Assembly (NCBI RefSeq): GCF_001686985.1
Contig: NZ_CP015322.1
Location: 124,001 to 188,000, forward strand
Length of the DNA stretch: 64,000 bases
DNA from: Mesorhizobium amorphae CCNWGS0123
Lineage (GTDB): Bacteria; Pseudomonadota; Alphaproteobacteria; Rhizobiales; Rhizobiaceae
Direction: 5' to 3'
Under the pieces are notes generated by a model. It ran no database searches and was not told the origin of the DNA. It saw only the letters and a list, made by a program, of their open reading frames with translations. Below are positions 10,201-19,503 of the stretch, piece by piece. How positions within the stretch are numbered: the stretch's first letter is position 1; each line of letters starts with the position of its first letter. The translations under genes and the position numbers were made by a program.

Positions 10201-13200
10201 CGGGTTCGCGAGCTGGATCCCGACGGTCTGGACCGCCAATGGCGCGAAGCGAAGGCATCGTTCTGGCCGAACTCCATGCTTGGCAGGCGCAAGGTCCAGA
10301 AGCTTCTGCAGGGTTATGCCGACCTTGGCACCGCAGACCCCGGCCGCGACCTGTCGCCGCTGCAGCGCATGAAGCAGGCTCTCTTCGCCATCGACCAAAA
10401 CCTGTTGGCTGGGAAGCCGCTACGGCTCGAGGGCCTGGCCACGGATGTCAAGGCAGTGACGGACATCCTGGAACTCGCCCAACGCCTTCGCGGTGCCCTG
10501 CGTATTCCCGGGTGCTCACAAGAGGAAATACGATCCGTGTTGCGTTCTGTTGCGCCGAGCCTTCGCGGCACGCTGGAAAATGACAGGGTACGCCAGGCAG
10601 GAGACCGGCTTCTCGCTGCCACGAAAAGTCTCGAGGTCGCGCGTCGGGTGTTCGGTGAGATTGCCGGGCGCGACACTCCCGACAGCGGTGACGGCGCCAG
10701 TCTTGCTGCACTCAAGACGAAGCTCGGTGCTCTGATAGGCGCGCGAAATCTGTTGCGCGACTGGTCGGCATGGTGTGGGGCCCGGAGCAGGGCAATCCGC
10801 CACAACCTTGCCCCTCTGGTCGAGCAGATCGAGACGGGAGCAATCCGCCCCGAGCATGCGCGTTCGGCGTTTCGGGTAGGCTATGCGCGATGGTGGCTCC
10901 CGAAGGTCCTTGATGAAGACCTTGTCTTGCGAAACTTCCGCAGGTTTCAACACGAGAACGCCATCAAGGAGTTCCGTGAGATCGACGATCTGGTGCGGTC
11001 GCACGCCACGCAGCGTGTCATCAGTTCGATCGCGCATGGCCTGCCGGCAGTCCAGGGTGTCTCTCGCAACTCGGAACTGGGCCTGCTGCGCCACCAGATG
11101 GAGCTTCAGCGGCCGAGCCAGTCGATCCGAGACATGATCGGCAAGATGCCGGAGTGCTTTTCCAAGCTTGCGCCCTGCATGTTGATGTCGCCGCTCTCCA
11201 TTGCCCAGTATCTTCCTTCGAACCAGGCTCTGTTTGACGTGGTGATCTTCGACGAGGCTTCGCAGATTACCACTTGGGACGCGGTCGGCGCCATTGCCAG
11301 GGCGCGTCAGACAATCATCGTGGGCGATCCCAAGCAGCTGCCACCGACCAATTTCTTCGGACGCAACGAGGATGAGCAGGAGGTCGCCGACCACGAGAAG
11401 GACCTGGAAAGCATCCTGGACGAGGCAAGGGCGTCCGGCATTCCGGTGCGCGACCTGAGGTGGCATTACCGCAGCCGAAGCGAATCCCTGATCGCTTTCT
11501 CGAACCATCACTACTATCAGAACCGGCTGGTGACATTTCCGTCGCCAGCGGTCGAGGATCGCGCGGTGCGCCTGCGAAAGGTGCCGAATGGCATCTATGA
11601 CCGTGGCAAGAGCCGTACGAACCGGATCGAGGCGGAAGCTGTGACGGCTGAAGCGGTCGCGCGGCTGAAGAGCTGGCTAAAACTCCCCGAAATCGGCCGG
11701 CCGACGCTTGGCGTGATTACCTTCAATGCCCAGCAACAGTCCTTGATCCTGGATCTGCTTGACGCAGCGCGTCGTGATCACCCGGAGCTCGAATGGTTCT
11801 TCGCCGAAGATCGCGTCGAGCCAACGATCGTCAAGAATCTCGAGAACGTGCAAGGCGACGAGAGGGATATCATCCTGTTCTCGATCACATTCTGGAAAGA
11901 TGCCTCCGGAAAGCCCCCACCAATGGATTTCGGGGCACTGAACCGCGATGGGGGTGAGCGTCGCCTCAACGTCGCCGTGACGCGCGCGCGTCAGGAACTC
12001 ATCGTCTTCTCCGGTTTCACGGCAGACCAGATCGACCCGGCCAGAAGCAAGGCGCTCGGCGTTCAGCATCTCAAGACGTACCTTGATTATGCCGAGAGAG
12101 GCGCTATCGCGCTGCCGGCCCAGGACATTGGCTCTGTCGGAGGTTTCGATTCTCCCTTCGAGGAAGCCGTGGCCACGCAGTTGGAACGAAGAGGATGGGT
12201 TGTCGTCCCGCAAGTCGGGATTTCCGGCTTCCGCATCGATCTCGCGATCCAGAACCCGGATTTGGCTGGCGCCTACCTTGCTGGGGTGGAATGCGATGGT
12301 GCGACCTATCACCGGTCGTCAACGGCAAGAGATCGCGACAAGATTCGCGAACAAGTGCTGAAGGGGCTGGGCTGGAACATCCTGCGCGTCTGGTCAACGG
12401 ATTGGTGGTTCGACGCCAACGGATGCGCCGAACGGTTGCACACCAGCCTGGAAACCCTGCTGGAGGAGGGCCGGGCGAAACGCGCGACCGAAGAACCGAA
12501 GACTGAGTCTCACTGGGACATGGGGCGCCAGGTCAACCCGATCGACGAGAGTGCCGAGTACCGCTCGACCCCGATCGAGGAGCCTCCACCGCCGCCGACG
12601 GTTGCCGAAACCGAACTCGTATCGGTGAACATTCCCGCGGCTTCCAGCCACTCTGAGGGAACCCCACCATCAACGACGACCGGCCAGCATGCCATCGGCG
12701 CCGCGGAAGGGCGTTACGCAGTGGCCGATCTCACCGGTTTCCGCGCAGACCCCGAACAGTTCTTCGAATTTGGCTACCGAGCCACGCTGCATGGCATGAT
12801 AGAAACCGTCATCGAAACTGAAAGTCCATTGCGAACAGATGTCCTCGCCCAACGGATTGCTCGGGTCCATGGTTGGCTCCGCACCGGTGGACGCATCCGC
12901 GAGAGGATCGACCTTCATTTGCGGGATCTGGGCAGGACACAAGAGTCGAGCGGCGAGTTCATCTGGAAAAAGGGCAAGGTCTTGGACCTCCTGCCATATC
13001 GTCAACCGGTCGATGAGGAAGCGCGACGTTCGATTGCCGATATACCGCTGGCTGAACTTGCCTCGATGGTGATTGGCAACCCCGATCTTCTGGACATGCA
13101 CGATCCCGCACGCGATCTAGCTCGTCTGCTTGGGGTAGAACGTCTTGCGGCGATCTCACGTGCACGCTTGGACGAGGCAATCGCCAGGGCCAAGCAGCAT

Positions 13201-13218
13201 ATCGTTCAGAGCGAATAG
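7237..13218 (+). CDS. Giant DUF4011-helicase-Vsr-DUF3320 protein, Hhe-like defence candidate
   Basis: 1993 residues. The N-terminal 390 residues include a transglutaminase-like stretch (CLATCLDTTLLFAAALEAAG). DUF4011 begins near 395 (IERWQKKLLDLTLRNRLLNL). A superfamily 1 helicase follows with Walker A GPPGTGKSQT (710-719), Walker B VVIFDEASQ (about 1335), VGDPKQLPPT, and the C-terminal motifs VQGDERDIILFS and LNVAVTRARQEL (about 1577). A Vsr/DUF559-like nuclease domain lies near 1637-1745 (FRIDLAI, GVECDGATYH, GWNILRVWS), then a DUF3320-like segment near 1840-1885. This order matches the Hhe defence protein class known from defence islands. The next gene follows after 30 bases and is probably co-transcribed. 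Confidence 0.82.
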   Translation: MESHDSSQYATIDSAASDISAAPCIVADVAPSFTYGSYQNAIPVIRSIRIENNSTFHFENCRVELTSSPSFLRPKTWTVDRLIPGDSLQLSDRKVELDAGYLAGLNEAERGEITLRLSSGGKILDERRLTVRLLARDEWGGVADMAQLLPAFAMPNDPGVAQILRAAAERLAAHGHPSSLDGYQSQSPQRTYMLTAAIYSAIAGMGLHYAEPPASFESRGQKIRRPTTIAQECLATCLDTTLLFAAALEAAGLHPVVLMFDGHAAVGVWLAKRTFGNAIETDQMEVRKALASREFIAFETTGVTHRPALTLDGAQSALSNRLAEDQAHVFVAAIDIRRSRSGGITPLASHEPIRRNVVEDEAEVAAVLPLPPAPAIGELPAETIEVKPTSAAGRIERWQKKLLDLTLRNRLLNLPDSKKTIPFLCTDVAYLEDRLANGVAIRLISLPEQNPLGERDEVLYRDVHGRDLQRGFAAEALLRDELPSTLDARQLDARLIDLHRQVRNDFAEGGANTLFLAVGFLRWKKKPDDERSYRAPLLLVPARLERRSATSRFTIRFHEDEPRFNATLLQFLERDFDLRLPQFGGDLPLDDNGIDVPRVLTMMRQAVRDVPGMEVVDETALSTFSFAKFLMWKDLVERTEALRQNRVVRHLIDTPEQAFQAADGQSPFREESDLDRAYAPSSIISLLPLDSSQTAASLAAAEGHDFVIVGPPGTGKSQTIANMIANCLGVGKTVLFVAEKTAALDVVYRRLREHGLGNHCIELHSNKADRRHFLAQLKSSWEHGGRADASEWVAINERLRVRRDELNAYVEALHQRYANGWTPYLALGIALRSADEPAPVLTWQARDTHDAQTLFDLEELAAEVGLVFASVDREPALDLIDVGEWSIGWQENLLSAAKSLQTAIELLMSSIRDYLASLGLGAKEPVSHAVLNCLASLAEVLSQSRGRDISIAFDRDFAQCRTALVDLGRSIETYRDAERGLAATYGVDRVRELDPDGLDRQWREAKASFWPNSMLGRRKVQKLLQGYADLGTADPGRDLSPLQRMKQALFAIDQNLLAGKPLRLEGLATDVKAVTDILELAQRLRGALRIPGCSQEEIRSVLRSVAPSLRGTLENDRVRQAGDRLLAATKSLEVARRVFGEIAGRDTPDSGDGASLAALKTKLGALIGARNLLRDWSAWCGARSRAIRHNLAPLVEQIETGAIRPEHARSAFRVGYARWWLPKVLDEDLVLRNFRRFQHENAIKEFREIDDLVRSHATQRVISSIAHGLPAVQGVSRNSELGLLRHQMELQRPSQSIRDMIGKMPECFSKLAPCMLMSPLSIAQYLPSNQALFDVVIFDEASQITTWDAVGAIARARQTIIVGDPKQLPPTNFFGRNEDEQEVADHEKDLESILDEARASGIPVRDLRWHYRSRSESLIAFSNHHYYQNRLVTFPSPAVEDRAVRLRKVPNGIYDRGKSRTNRIEAEAVTAEAVARLKSWLKLPEIGRPTLGVITFNAQQQSLILDLLDAARRDHPELEWFFAEDRVEPTIVKNLENVQGDERDIILFSITFWKDASGKPPPMDFGALNRDGGERRLNVAVTRARQELIVFSGFTADQIDPARSKALGVQHLKTYLDYAERGAIALPAQDIGSVGGFDSPFEEAVATQLERRGWVVVPQVGISGFRIDLAIQNPDLAGAYLAGVECDGATYHRSSTARDRDKIREQVLKGLGWNILRVWSTDWWFDANGCAERLHTSLETLLEEGRAKRATEEPKTESHWDMGRQVNPIDESAEYRSTPIEEPPPPPTVAETELVSVNIPAASSHSEGTPPSTTTGQHAIGAAEGRYAVADLTGFRADPEQFFEFGYRATLHGMIETVIETESPLRTDVLAQRIARVHGWLRTGGRIRERIDLHLRDLGRTQESSGEFIWKKGKVLDLLPYRQPVDEEARRSIADIPLAELASMVIGNPDLLDMHDPARDLARLLGVERLAAISRARLDEAIARAKQHIVQSE

Positions 13219-13248
13219 GAATGAGCAAACGATGTTATCGGGGGAAGT

Positions 13249-15894
13249 ATGATGGCGGGGGCGCCGATTGATGACGTTATGGAATGGTCGCAGACGCTCT
13301 CATCTTGGAAGCAGGATGCCCTTCGCCGACTGGCGATCAGCAATGAGCTTATAGATGCTGACATTGACGCTCTGCTGGCTATGGTCAAGTCCGCGGCCGG
13401 CTTCAAACTCGCGGCTGGGCCGCAACCTGCCATACCGTTCACGAAAGCTCATTTTGGAAACGGGGAGCATCAGCCGATCGTCTTGACGCGCATCGCCAAT
13501 GTCGAGAACGTGAATCGGCTGGTGCCCAAGGCATCTCTCGCCTTCTGCCCCAAGGCTCTGACGATCGTCTATGGCCGAAACGGAAGCGGCAAGAGCGGTT
13601 TCGTAAGGATCCTGCGCACAGCTTGTCGTACGCGCGTTGAGAATCCGGTCAAGCTCAAGGTTCTTGCTGACGTCTATGGCGGCACGCCCGGTCCGCAGAC
13701 GGCCGAAATCGTGGTCAATGCCGGCGATGGTGAGGTGGTAATTCCTTGGTCGCCCGGTAAGGCGGCATCGCCGCAGCTCATGCAGGTTGCGGTCTTCGAT
13801 ACGGCATCCGCACAACTTTACGTCGATGGCGGAAATCAAATCCGCTTTCTACCCTTCGGACTGGCCCTTCCGCATCGGCTGAACGCCATCTGCATCACCC
13901 TGAAGGAGAAACTGGAGGCAGAACGGGCGGTAGCAGTCGGCAACAAGGTAGGCCTGACCTCGATCGTTTTCGCCGCTCAGCGCAATTGTAAGGCTCAGCT
14001 CTTTGACAAGCAGCTGAACAAGTTGACAACCGACGCCCAGATTGAGTCAGCAACGTCGTTCAGCAATGCCGATGAGCAGCGTATCGAAGAACTCACCGCT
14101 GCCCTTTCCGCAGGTGCTGCCGCCGCCGCTGACGTCAATGCGCTTTCGAAATGGACAGACGCCCTCCTGCTCGAATCCGAGGCCGTTGGATCGGCATTCA
14201 CGGATGACGCGTTGGAAAAACTTCGAAAACTCCGCTCAACAGCAGCTGCGGCACGCCAGGCGGCCACGGTGGCCGCCGGCGCGTTGTTCACCGACGAGCC
14301 CCTGTTAGGTGTCGGTGGTGATGCCTGGCGGTCGCTTTGGGCTGCGGCGCGCGACTACTCGGTGACGGAAGCCTACAAAGAGAAGACGTTCCCGGTTCTG
14401 ATGGCAGATGGTGGGGCCGCGGCATGCGTGTTGTGCCAGCAGTCGCTTTTGCCGGAAGGTGCTGCTCGCATGCAGCGATTTCAGAAGTACATGGACGACA
14501 TCCTTGATGCCGCGGCCAGGAAGGCGGAGCAAGCGGTCGAAGATGCACTGAGAGGTGTTCACGAGCTGATATGTCTTCGCGCCTCTGACTTTGCCGACCG
14601 CATCGAACAGGTCCGAAAGCGCGATGAGGCGCTGGCTGATGCGCTCGCGAACCTCCGGACATCAGCGGTTATACGGCGGGAAGAAGCGCTCGCGAAACAG
14701 GGGGGCGAAGAAAACGGGATGGTTCCTCCCCTCGTCGTGCCGATCGACGATCTGAAGGTTTTCGCGCTCAGACTGAAAGCCGAAAAGGATGGGCTGGCGC
14801 AGGCTGGCAATAGCGAAGAGCGGGCCAAGCTCGTGGCCGAGAAAGCAGAGCTCGAGGATCGGAAACTCTTGGCGGCCAATAAGTTGCTGCTCACCACCCG
14901 GCGGAACTTGCTCGTCGTTGATGATGGCTACACGAAGGCTCTCGCCAACGTTCAGACCCGGGGGATTACGCAGCGCGCGAATGAGCTTGTGGACGCTCAT
15001 CTGACCACTGCGGTTGTCACACGCTTTGATGCCGAACGCGCACGCTTCGATATCATGCATCTCAACGTCGGTTTGGCACGCAAGAGCGGTCAGACCAAGG
15101 CGGAATTCGAGGTTGATCCCAGGACCAAGCTGACCAAGGTGACGTCGGAAATCCTGAGCGAGGGTGAGCAGCGTGCATTGGCTCTTGCTGGGTTCCTCAC
15201 CGAAGTCGCCTTGACCGACGGTTCAGGACCGATTGTGATAGACGATCCCGTGTCGTCCCTCGATCGCGACAGAAGCGCCAAGGTGGCCGAGCGGATCGCG
15301 GAGGAGGCATCTCGGCGACAGGTAGTCGTGTTTACACACGATATTGTCTTCTTTAACGAGCTGTCCCGCGCCGCTGACGAAGTGGGCATCGAGCCTGTGA
15401 CGGTGGCACTGTTCAGCGACAAGTCTGCCGCTGGCAAAGTGGACACGGCAGGGATGCCGTGGAAGGGGCAAAACGTCGCCAAGCGCATCAGCCGATTGAA
15501 AAATGACGCCGCACCACTGCCCAAGCTGCATGCTGCGAGCCCGGCGGAATATGAATATCAGGTGAAGAACCTCTATGGCCGACTGCGCGACACTTATGAG
15601 CGCGTGGTGGAGGAAGTGATCTTCCGGGATATCGTGCGACGTGGAACTGATGTCATCCAGACCCAGTTGTTGCGCTACGTTCGCTTTCCTGACGCATTGG
15701 CAATCCGATTCCACGAGGGCATGACCCGCGCAAACACTCACAGCCATGACAATCCAGCGGCCGACACGGTAGCCGTTCCGCTTCCCAACGAATTCACCGA
15801 GCATATTTCTGAGCTCGAAGCCCTGATTGTTGATCTCAAGGCTGAGAGCGAGGCTGCAGAAGCAGATCGTCCGCAGATGAAACCTAAGAAGTAA
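13249..15894 (+). CDS. AAA_13-type ATPase, RloC/PrrC-like, with CxxC motif
   Basis: 881 residues. Walker A YGRNGSGKSGFVRIL is near residue 108, the ABC-type signature LSEGEQRALALAG near 637, Walker B GPIVIDDPVSSLD near 661 and the switch histidine in VVFTHDIVFFNEL just after. Between the heads is an Ala/Glu-rich probable coiled coil interrupted by CVLC (from about 392), recalling the zinc hook of RloC. The C-terminal 200 residues carry a conserved-looking HEGMTRANTHSHDN segment and are the likely effector domain; I cannot confirm the Arg-Glu-His anticodon-nuclease triad. It sits 30 bases after the Hhe-like gene. Confidence 0.75.
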   Translation: MMAGAPIDDVMEWSQTLSSWKQDALRRLAISNELIDADIDALLAMVKSAAGFKLAAGPQPAIPFTKAHFGNGEHQPIVLTRIANVENVNRLVPKASLAFCPKALTIVYGRNGSGKSGFVRILRTACRTRVENPVKLKVLADVYGGTPGPQTAEIVVNAGDGEVVIPWSPGKAASPQLMQVAVFDTASAQLYVDGGNQIRFLPFGLALPHRLNAICITLKEKLEAERAVAVGNKVGLTSIVFAAQRNCKAQLFDKQLNKLTTDAQIESATSFSNADEQRIEELTAALSAGAAAAADVNALSKWTDALLLESEAVGSAFTDDALEKLRKLRSTAAAARQAATVAAGALFTDEPLLGVGGDAWRSLWAAARDYSVTEAYKEKTFPVLMADGGAAACVLCQQSLLPEGAARMQRFQKYMDDILDAAARKAEQAVEDALRGVHELICLRASDFADRIEQVRKRDEALADALANLRTSAVIRREEALAKQGGEENGMVPPLVVPIDDLKVFALRLKAEKDGLAQAGNSEERAKLVAEKAELEDRKLLAANKLLLTTRRNLLVVDDGYTKALANVQTRGITQRANELVDAHLTTAVVTRFDAERARFDIMHLNVGLARKSGQTKAEFEVDPRTKLTKVTSEILSEGEQRALALAGFLTEVALTDGSGPIVIDDPVSSLDRDRSAKVAERIAEEASRRQVVVFTHDIVFFNELSRAADEVGIEPVTVALFSDKSAAGKVDTAGMPWKGQNVAKRISRLKNDAAPLPKLHAASPAEYEYQVKNLYGRLRDTYERVVEEVIFRDIVRRGTDVIQTQLLRYVRFPDALAIRFHEGMTRANTHSHDNPAADTVAVPLPNEFTEHISELEALIVDLKAESEAAEADRPQMKPKK

Positions 15895-16730
15895 CGGCCT
15901 GCGCTGACGGGGTTCGAACTTGGACTCCGTCACTTCTCAGCGACAATCAACCCCATCGCGTTGCGCTCATGGTGCTTGGGGGAGACTTCTGCCCGCGCGC
16001 TGAATTTTCCGCGCTGGGCGCGGATTTTTCGACACGACTTATCCACGCCGAACAGATCATTACATAGGTCACGATCAAGGCTAACCTACTCTCTGCCGGG
16101 CGTGTTGTGTTTTCGACGGACGAAGCAGAGCAAGCGTTGGGTGTTACGCACGGCGGTGTCCTCAATCCCCCGAGCGCCTGCAGCGCCGCAAACATCTGCT
16201 CAGCCCCAGACAGGATTATACGCGATCTCGCGCAGGCTCCGCTCAGGCAGGTCCCTTCCCTCCACTCCCTCGTCTCCTTCGACGCCTCCACGGGTGCGAT
16301 GAACCAGTCCGACTCCCGACCTCAGCTCGGACGCAGCTCTGGCATTCCGGCTATCGACCTGGCGGAGCGGCATCGTCTCGCGTACCGACGATGCCTTCGT
16401 GACCAAGGAACACAACGGTGGCCTCCGCGAACATCCACCTTTCGAGGCTCATTCCCGCACCCGGCATGGCTCCTGTCTACACTTCAGACTGCGTGTTGCC
16501 GCGACGCCCTCACCGGCTTTGGCCGGCTGGGACTTGCCCCCAGAAGCAATATCAGCTCTTTGCCTGACGTACTCCCAGGTTGCGGGGTAGCTTGGCGGCA
16601 TTGGTCGCCGTGCCTTCCGGGATAGGCCGGGCTGATCGGCGCGCCGGCACTCCGGCCGGTGGAGAAGCTGGGTGAAAGGCTGTTTGGTGCGAGAAGGGCG
16701 AAGCCCTCGATTCCCCCTATCGTCGGCATA
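15895..16730. other. Gene-poor spacer with possible decayed AbiEi-like fragment
   Basis: No intact gene is supported in these 836 bases. On the plus strand near 16105-16260, pieces in three frames (VVFSTDEAEQALGVTHG, then ERLQRRKHLLSPRQ, then GLYAIS) would join into the winged-helix start of an AbiEi-type antitoxin if frameshifts are allowed; this is weak. A GACGG/CCGTC stem at 15907-15928 may help end transcription of the upstream ATPase gene. Confidence 0.3.
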
Positions 16731-18134
16731 CTAGATTTGCGGCTTAATAACCTGCCCTATCCGTCTTATCCCCTCACGAAGGGAGGTGGGGACACTTGCG
16801 TATGTCAGCCGTAGGAACGAACCTTCAGGGTCGGCAGGAAACCATGCCCGACCGGCGCTGACGACGACGCCCTGCCGAGCCATTTCCGTCGCGAGCTCAA
16901 TATCCGAGATGTGATCAGGCAGCCGCAGCCATAAATGCATGCCTCCAGTGGGTATCTGGAACGCAACGCAATTTCCCAGTTCCACGTGCAAAGCGCCGAC
17001 AAGCGCGTCACGCCGCTCGATCAGAGCAGCGCGAACTGCACTAAGATGACGTTTCCAGCCTGGCGCGGAGACAACGGCCAAAGCTGCTGCCTGCAACGGA
17101 CCAGAAACGAAAAAGTCGTCGCTGCCGCGAGCGGATCTCAACCGCGCCAGCGCCGCCCCGCGCGCCATGACGGCCGCGACCCTCAACCCAGGCGCAGCCG
17201 ATTTGGCGAGAGAGCGGACATAGACAACATGACCATTCCGGTCGCCCGCCGCCAGCGGCGCTGGCGCGATACCTGTGAGGTGGAGATCGCGCGCCCAGTC
17301 ATCCTCTACGATAAAGGCCCTCGCCTTTGCCGCAATGTCGAGGACAACGGCGCGCCGCTCAGTGGACATGACGATACCGGACGGATTGGAGAAGGTCGGC
17401 TGACTATAGAAAACACGCGCTCCCGTTTGCCGGAAGGCGTCCGCCAGCAATTCCGGCCGAACCCCGTGTTCGTCCATTGCCACGGGGACCAGTAAAAGGC
17501 CCGCCGCACGGGCAGCCGAAATGGCACCCGTGTAGGTCGGCGTCTCGACAAGAATCGGACGTCCGGGAGGCACCAGCGCCCGAAAAATGGAGGCAATGGC
17601 GGCCTGCCCACCGCCATATATGATGACATCGTGGGGGGAGAACACTGCGCCATTTCCGATCTCGCGCGCGAACCACGTTCGCAAAGGTTCCAAGCCCTCG
17701 ATCGGCAAGCGGTCCCAAAGCTCGGACCGTCCGGCAGCTTGGCGGAGCGCAGTCGCCAGGAGCCCTGACGCCTGAAGGTCGGGCGGCAGATAGCCCATGC
17801 TGAGGATGAGGCTGTCAGCCGGGGGCACTCTCAACAACTTGCCCAGGAAGCCGCTATCTCCGCGTGCGGCCCCAAGCGGTGCCGACTGCCACGAAAAATC
17901 GGACCCTTCGGATGCACTTTCCGGCGCTTCGCGAACAAAGGTTCCCTGGCCCGGGCGGGGCTCGATGAGGCCTTCACCGACGAGTTGGGCGAAGGCCCGC
18001 TCGACCGTCGCCGGGCTGACATGGTGCTCCTTGATCAGCGTCCGCACGGAAGGCAGGCGCGTACCCGGGCGAGCCAAGGCCACCGCATCACGTAGGGATT
18101 GAATAACGGAAAGGAGTCTGTTATCTATTTTCAT
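16731..18134 (-). CDS. MocR/PdxR-type GntR regulator with aminotransferase-fold domain
   Basis: 467 residues from the ATG at 18134 (MKIDNRLLSV). A GntR winged helix occupies about residues 1-75 (RLPSVRTLIKEHHVSPATVERAFAQL), followed by a fold-type I aminotransferase domain with the PLP lysine in VRSLAKSAAPGLRV. MocR proteins sense PLP or amino-acid derivatives and regulate adjacent genes. The start codon overlaps that of the divergent MFS gene, so the regulator probably controls the rightward cluster and itself. Longer in-frame starts exist (to 18206) but run deep into the divergent gene. Confidence 0.85.
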   Translation of the reverse strand: MKIDNRLLSVIQSLRDAVALARPGTRLPSVRTLIKEHHVSPATVERAFAQLVGEGLIEPRPGQGTFVREAPESASEGSDFSWQSAPLGAARGDSGFLGKLLRVPPADSLILSMGYLPPDLQASGLLATALRQAAGRSELWDRLPIEGLEPLRTWFAREIGNGAVFSPHDVIIYGGGQAAIASIFRALVPPGRPILVETPTYTGAISAARAAGLLLVPVAMDEHGVRPELLADAFRQTGARVFYSQPTFSNPSGIVMSTERRAVVLDIAAKARAFIVEDDWARDLHLTGIAPAPLAAGDRNGHVVYVRSLAKSAAPGLRVAAVMARGAALARLRSARGSDDFFVSGPLQAAALAVVSAPGWKRHLSAVRAALIERRDALVGALHVELGNCVAFQIPTGGMHLWLRLPDHISDIELATEMARQGVVVSAGRAWFPADPEGSFLRLTYASVPTSLREGIRRIGQVIKPQI

Positions 18135-19422
18135 GAGACGTATGGATAACATTACTCGTGAAAAGACGGAAACGCTTTCGACATTAAAGCCCGTCACAGC
18201 CGACACGACCCAAAGCCTGCTCGACAGATTGCCGGCCAGCGTCTTTGCCCCCTATCTCGTCACCGCCGTCGCACTTGCCATGGCCTACGGCTCAAGCTTT
18301 CTGCTGGCTGATAGCCTGCGCTCGGCTGGGTTTCAAGCATCGACGGCTGGGGCCGTAGTCAGCACAGGCACCGTAGCAACCCTCATAGGTTCCCTGTTCG
18401 CAGGACGGTTGGCCGAACGTACGGGCATATTGCCGTTGGTCGCGGTCTCCGCCCTGGTCATGGCGGCCGCCATGGGATGCTTCGCTCTGATCGGAACAGG
18501 CGGCCTGCTGCTCGCCTATGCTGGCGGCCTCTTGCTCGGCCTCGGCTGGGCGATCTTCTACATGCTGGCACCGATCCAACTCATCCACTGTCTCAAGCCT
18601 TCCGCACGCCTGGAAGCACTGACCCTCTTGTCGGGATCGCAGATGGTCGGCGTCGGCGGATCAGCGCCGCTTGGCCACTTGATCGCCGACCATCTTGGCG
18701 GCCCCAGCACTGCTTATGCATTTTATGCCGTCTTCTGCGCGATGGCTGCAGCCTTCGCCATTCTCATACAGAGGCGCTTGAGGGATCAGCCGCAACTGCC
18801 GATGGTAGCCGTGGCGTTATCCGTTCGGGCGACCCTGTCCATTCTGCGCGCGAAAACGGTCTTGCCAGTCATTATGATGAGCCTCGCCGCCTGCACATTC
18901 GCCGGCCTATCCACGTTTCAGAGCCTTTATGCCGGATCGCGCGGACTAACCCCGGATATCTTCTTCCTGACGTTCACCGTAACGACGGTGGCTTTGCGTT
19001 TTTCGGTCGCGTCGATGATTGGGAAACTCCCGCTCGAGCGTCTCGCGCTTGCCTTGTTTGTCACGACGCTTATCGGGATTGGGTTTCTGGTGGTGAACGC
19101 GGGAAGCCCGGTCTTGTATGTCCTTGCGACCGTTTTCTTTGCGACAGGCTATGGTCTCACCTATTCGACATTAAATGCGATGGTCGTGAACCTGGCGGGC
19201 GAGCGGGGCCTATCGATTCCGGTGGCCTCCCAGGTGTTCACGCTCGGACACTTCGTCGGCGCGTTCGGCTTCCCGTTCTTCGCGGGGAGTTTGATCGCTG
19301 CCTATAGCTTCGACGCCGCACTGATGGTGATGGCGGGGCTGGTGGTTACCAACATCGCAATTGCTAGCCGGATACCGTGGAGGCCAAGGATGGAAACCGA
19401 GACCATTTCGCGATTCCCCTGA
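18133..19422 (+). CDS. MFS transporter
   Basis: 429 residues with about 12 hydrophobic segments, the first at about 37-57 after a polar N-terminal tail. It shows a typical MFS cytoplasmic loop with basic residues (FAGRLAERTG). It could start at ATG 18133 or ATG 18142; neither has an ideally spaced ribosome site (AAAGGAG ends 16 bases before 18133). Its 5' end overlaps the start of the divergent MocR gene, and the N-hydroxylase gene follows after 81 bases. It is the likely exporter of the product made by the downstream enzymes, or an importer of its precursor. Confidence 0.82.
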   Translation: MRRMDNITREKTETLSTLKPVTADTTQSLLDRLPASVFAPYLVTAVALAMAYGSSFLLADSLRSAGFQASTAGAVVSTGTVATLIGSLFAGRLAERTGILPLVAVSALVMAAAMGCFALIGTGGLLLAYAGGLLLGLGWAIFYMLAPIQLIHCLKPSARLEALTLLSGSQMVGVGGSAPLGHLIADHLGGPSTAYAFYAVFCAMAAAFAILIQRRLRDQPQLPMVAVALSVRATLSILRAKTVLPVIMMSLAACTFAGLSTFQSLYAGSRGLTPDIFFLTFTVTTVALRFSVASMIGKLPLERLALALFVTTLIGIGFLVVNAGSPVLYVLATVFFATGYGLTYSTLNAMVVNLAGERGLSIPVASQVFTLGHFVGAFGFPFFAGSLIAAYSFDAALMVMAGLVVTNIAIASRIPWRPRMETETISRFP

Positions 19423-19503
19423 GCTTTCCAGCCATCCCGGCAGTGCACAAACGCACGATACTAAAGAGCGATGAAGAAACTCGATCGTTGAAAGGCGTAA
19501 TGC

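Noticed and set aside
15907..15930. GGGGTTCGAACTT resembles a tRNA T-arm
   Set aside because: No acceptor, D or anticodon arms can be fitted around it; more likely a terminator-like stem.
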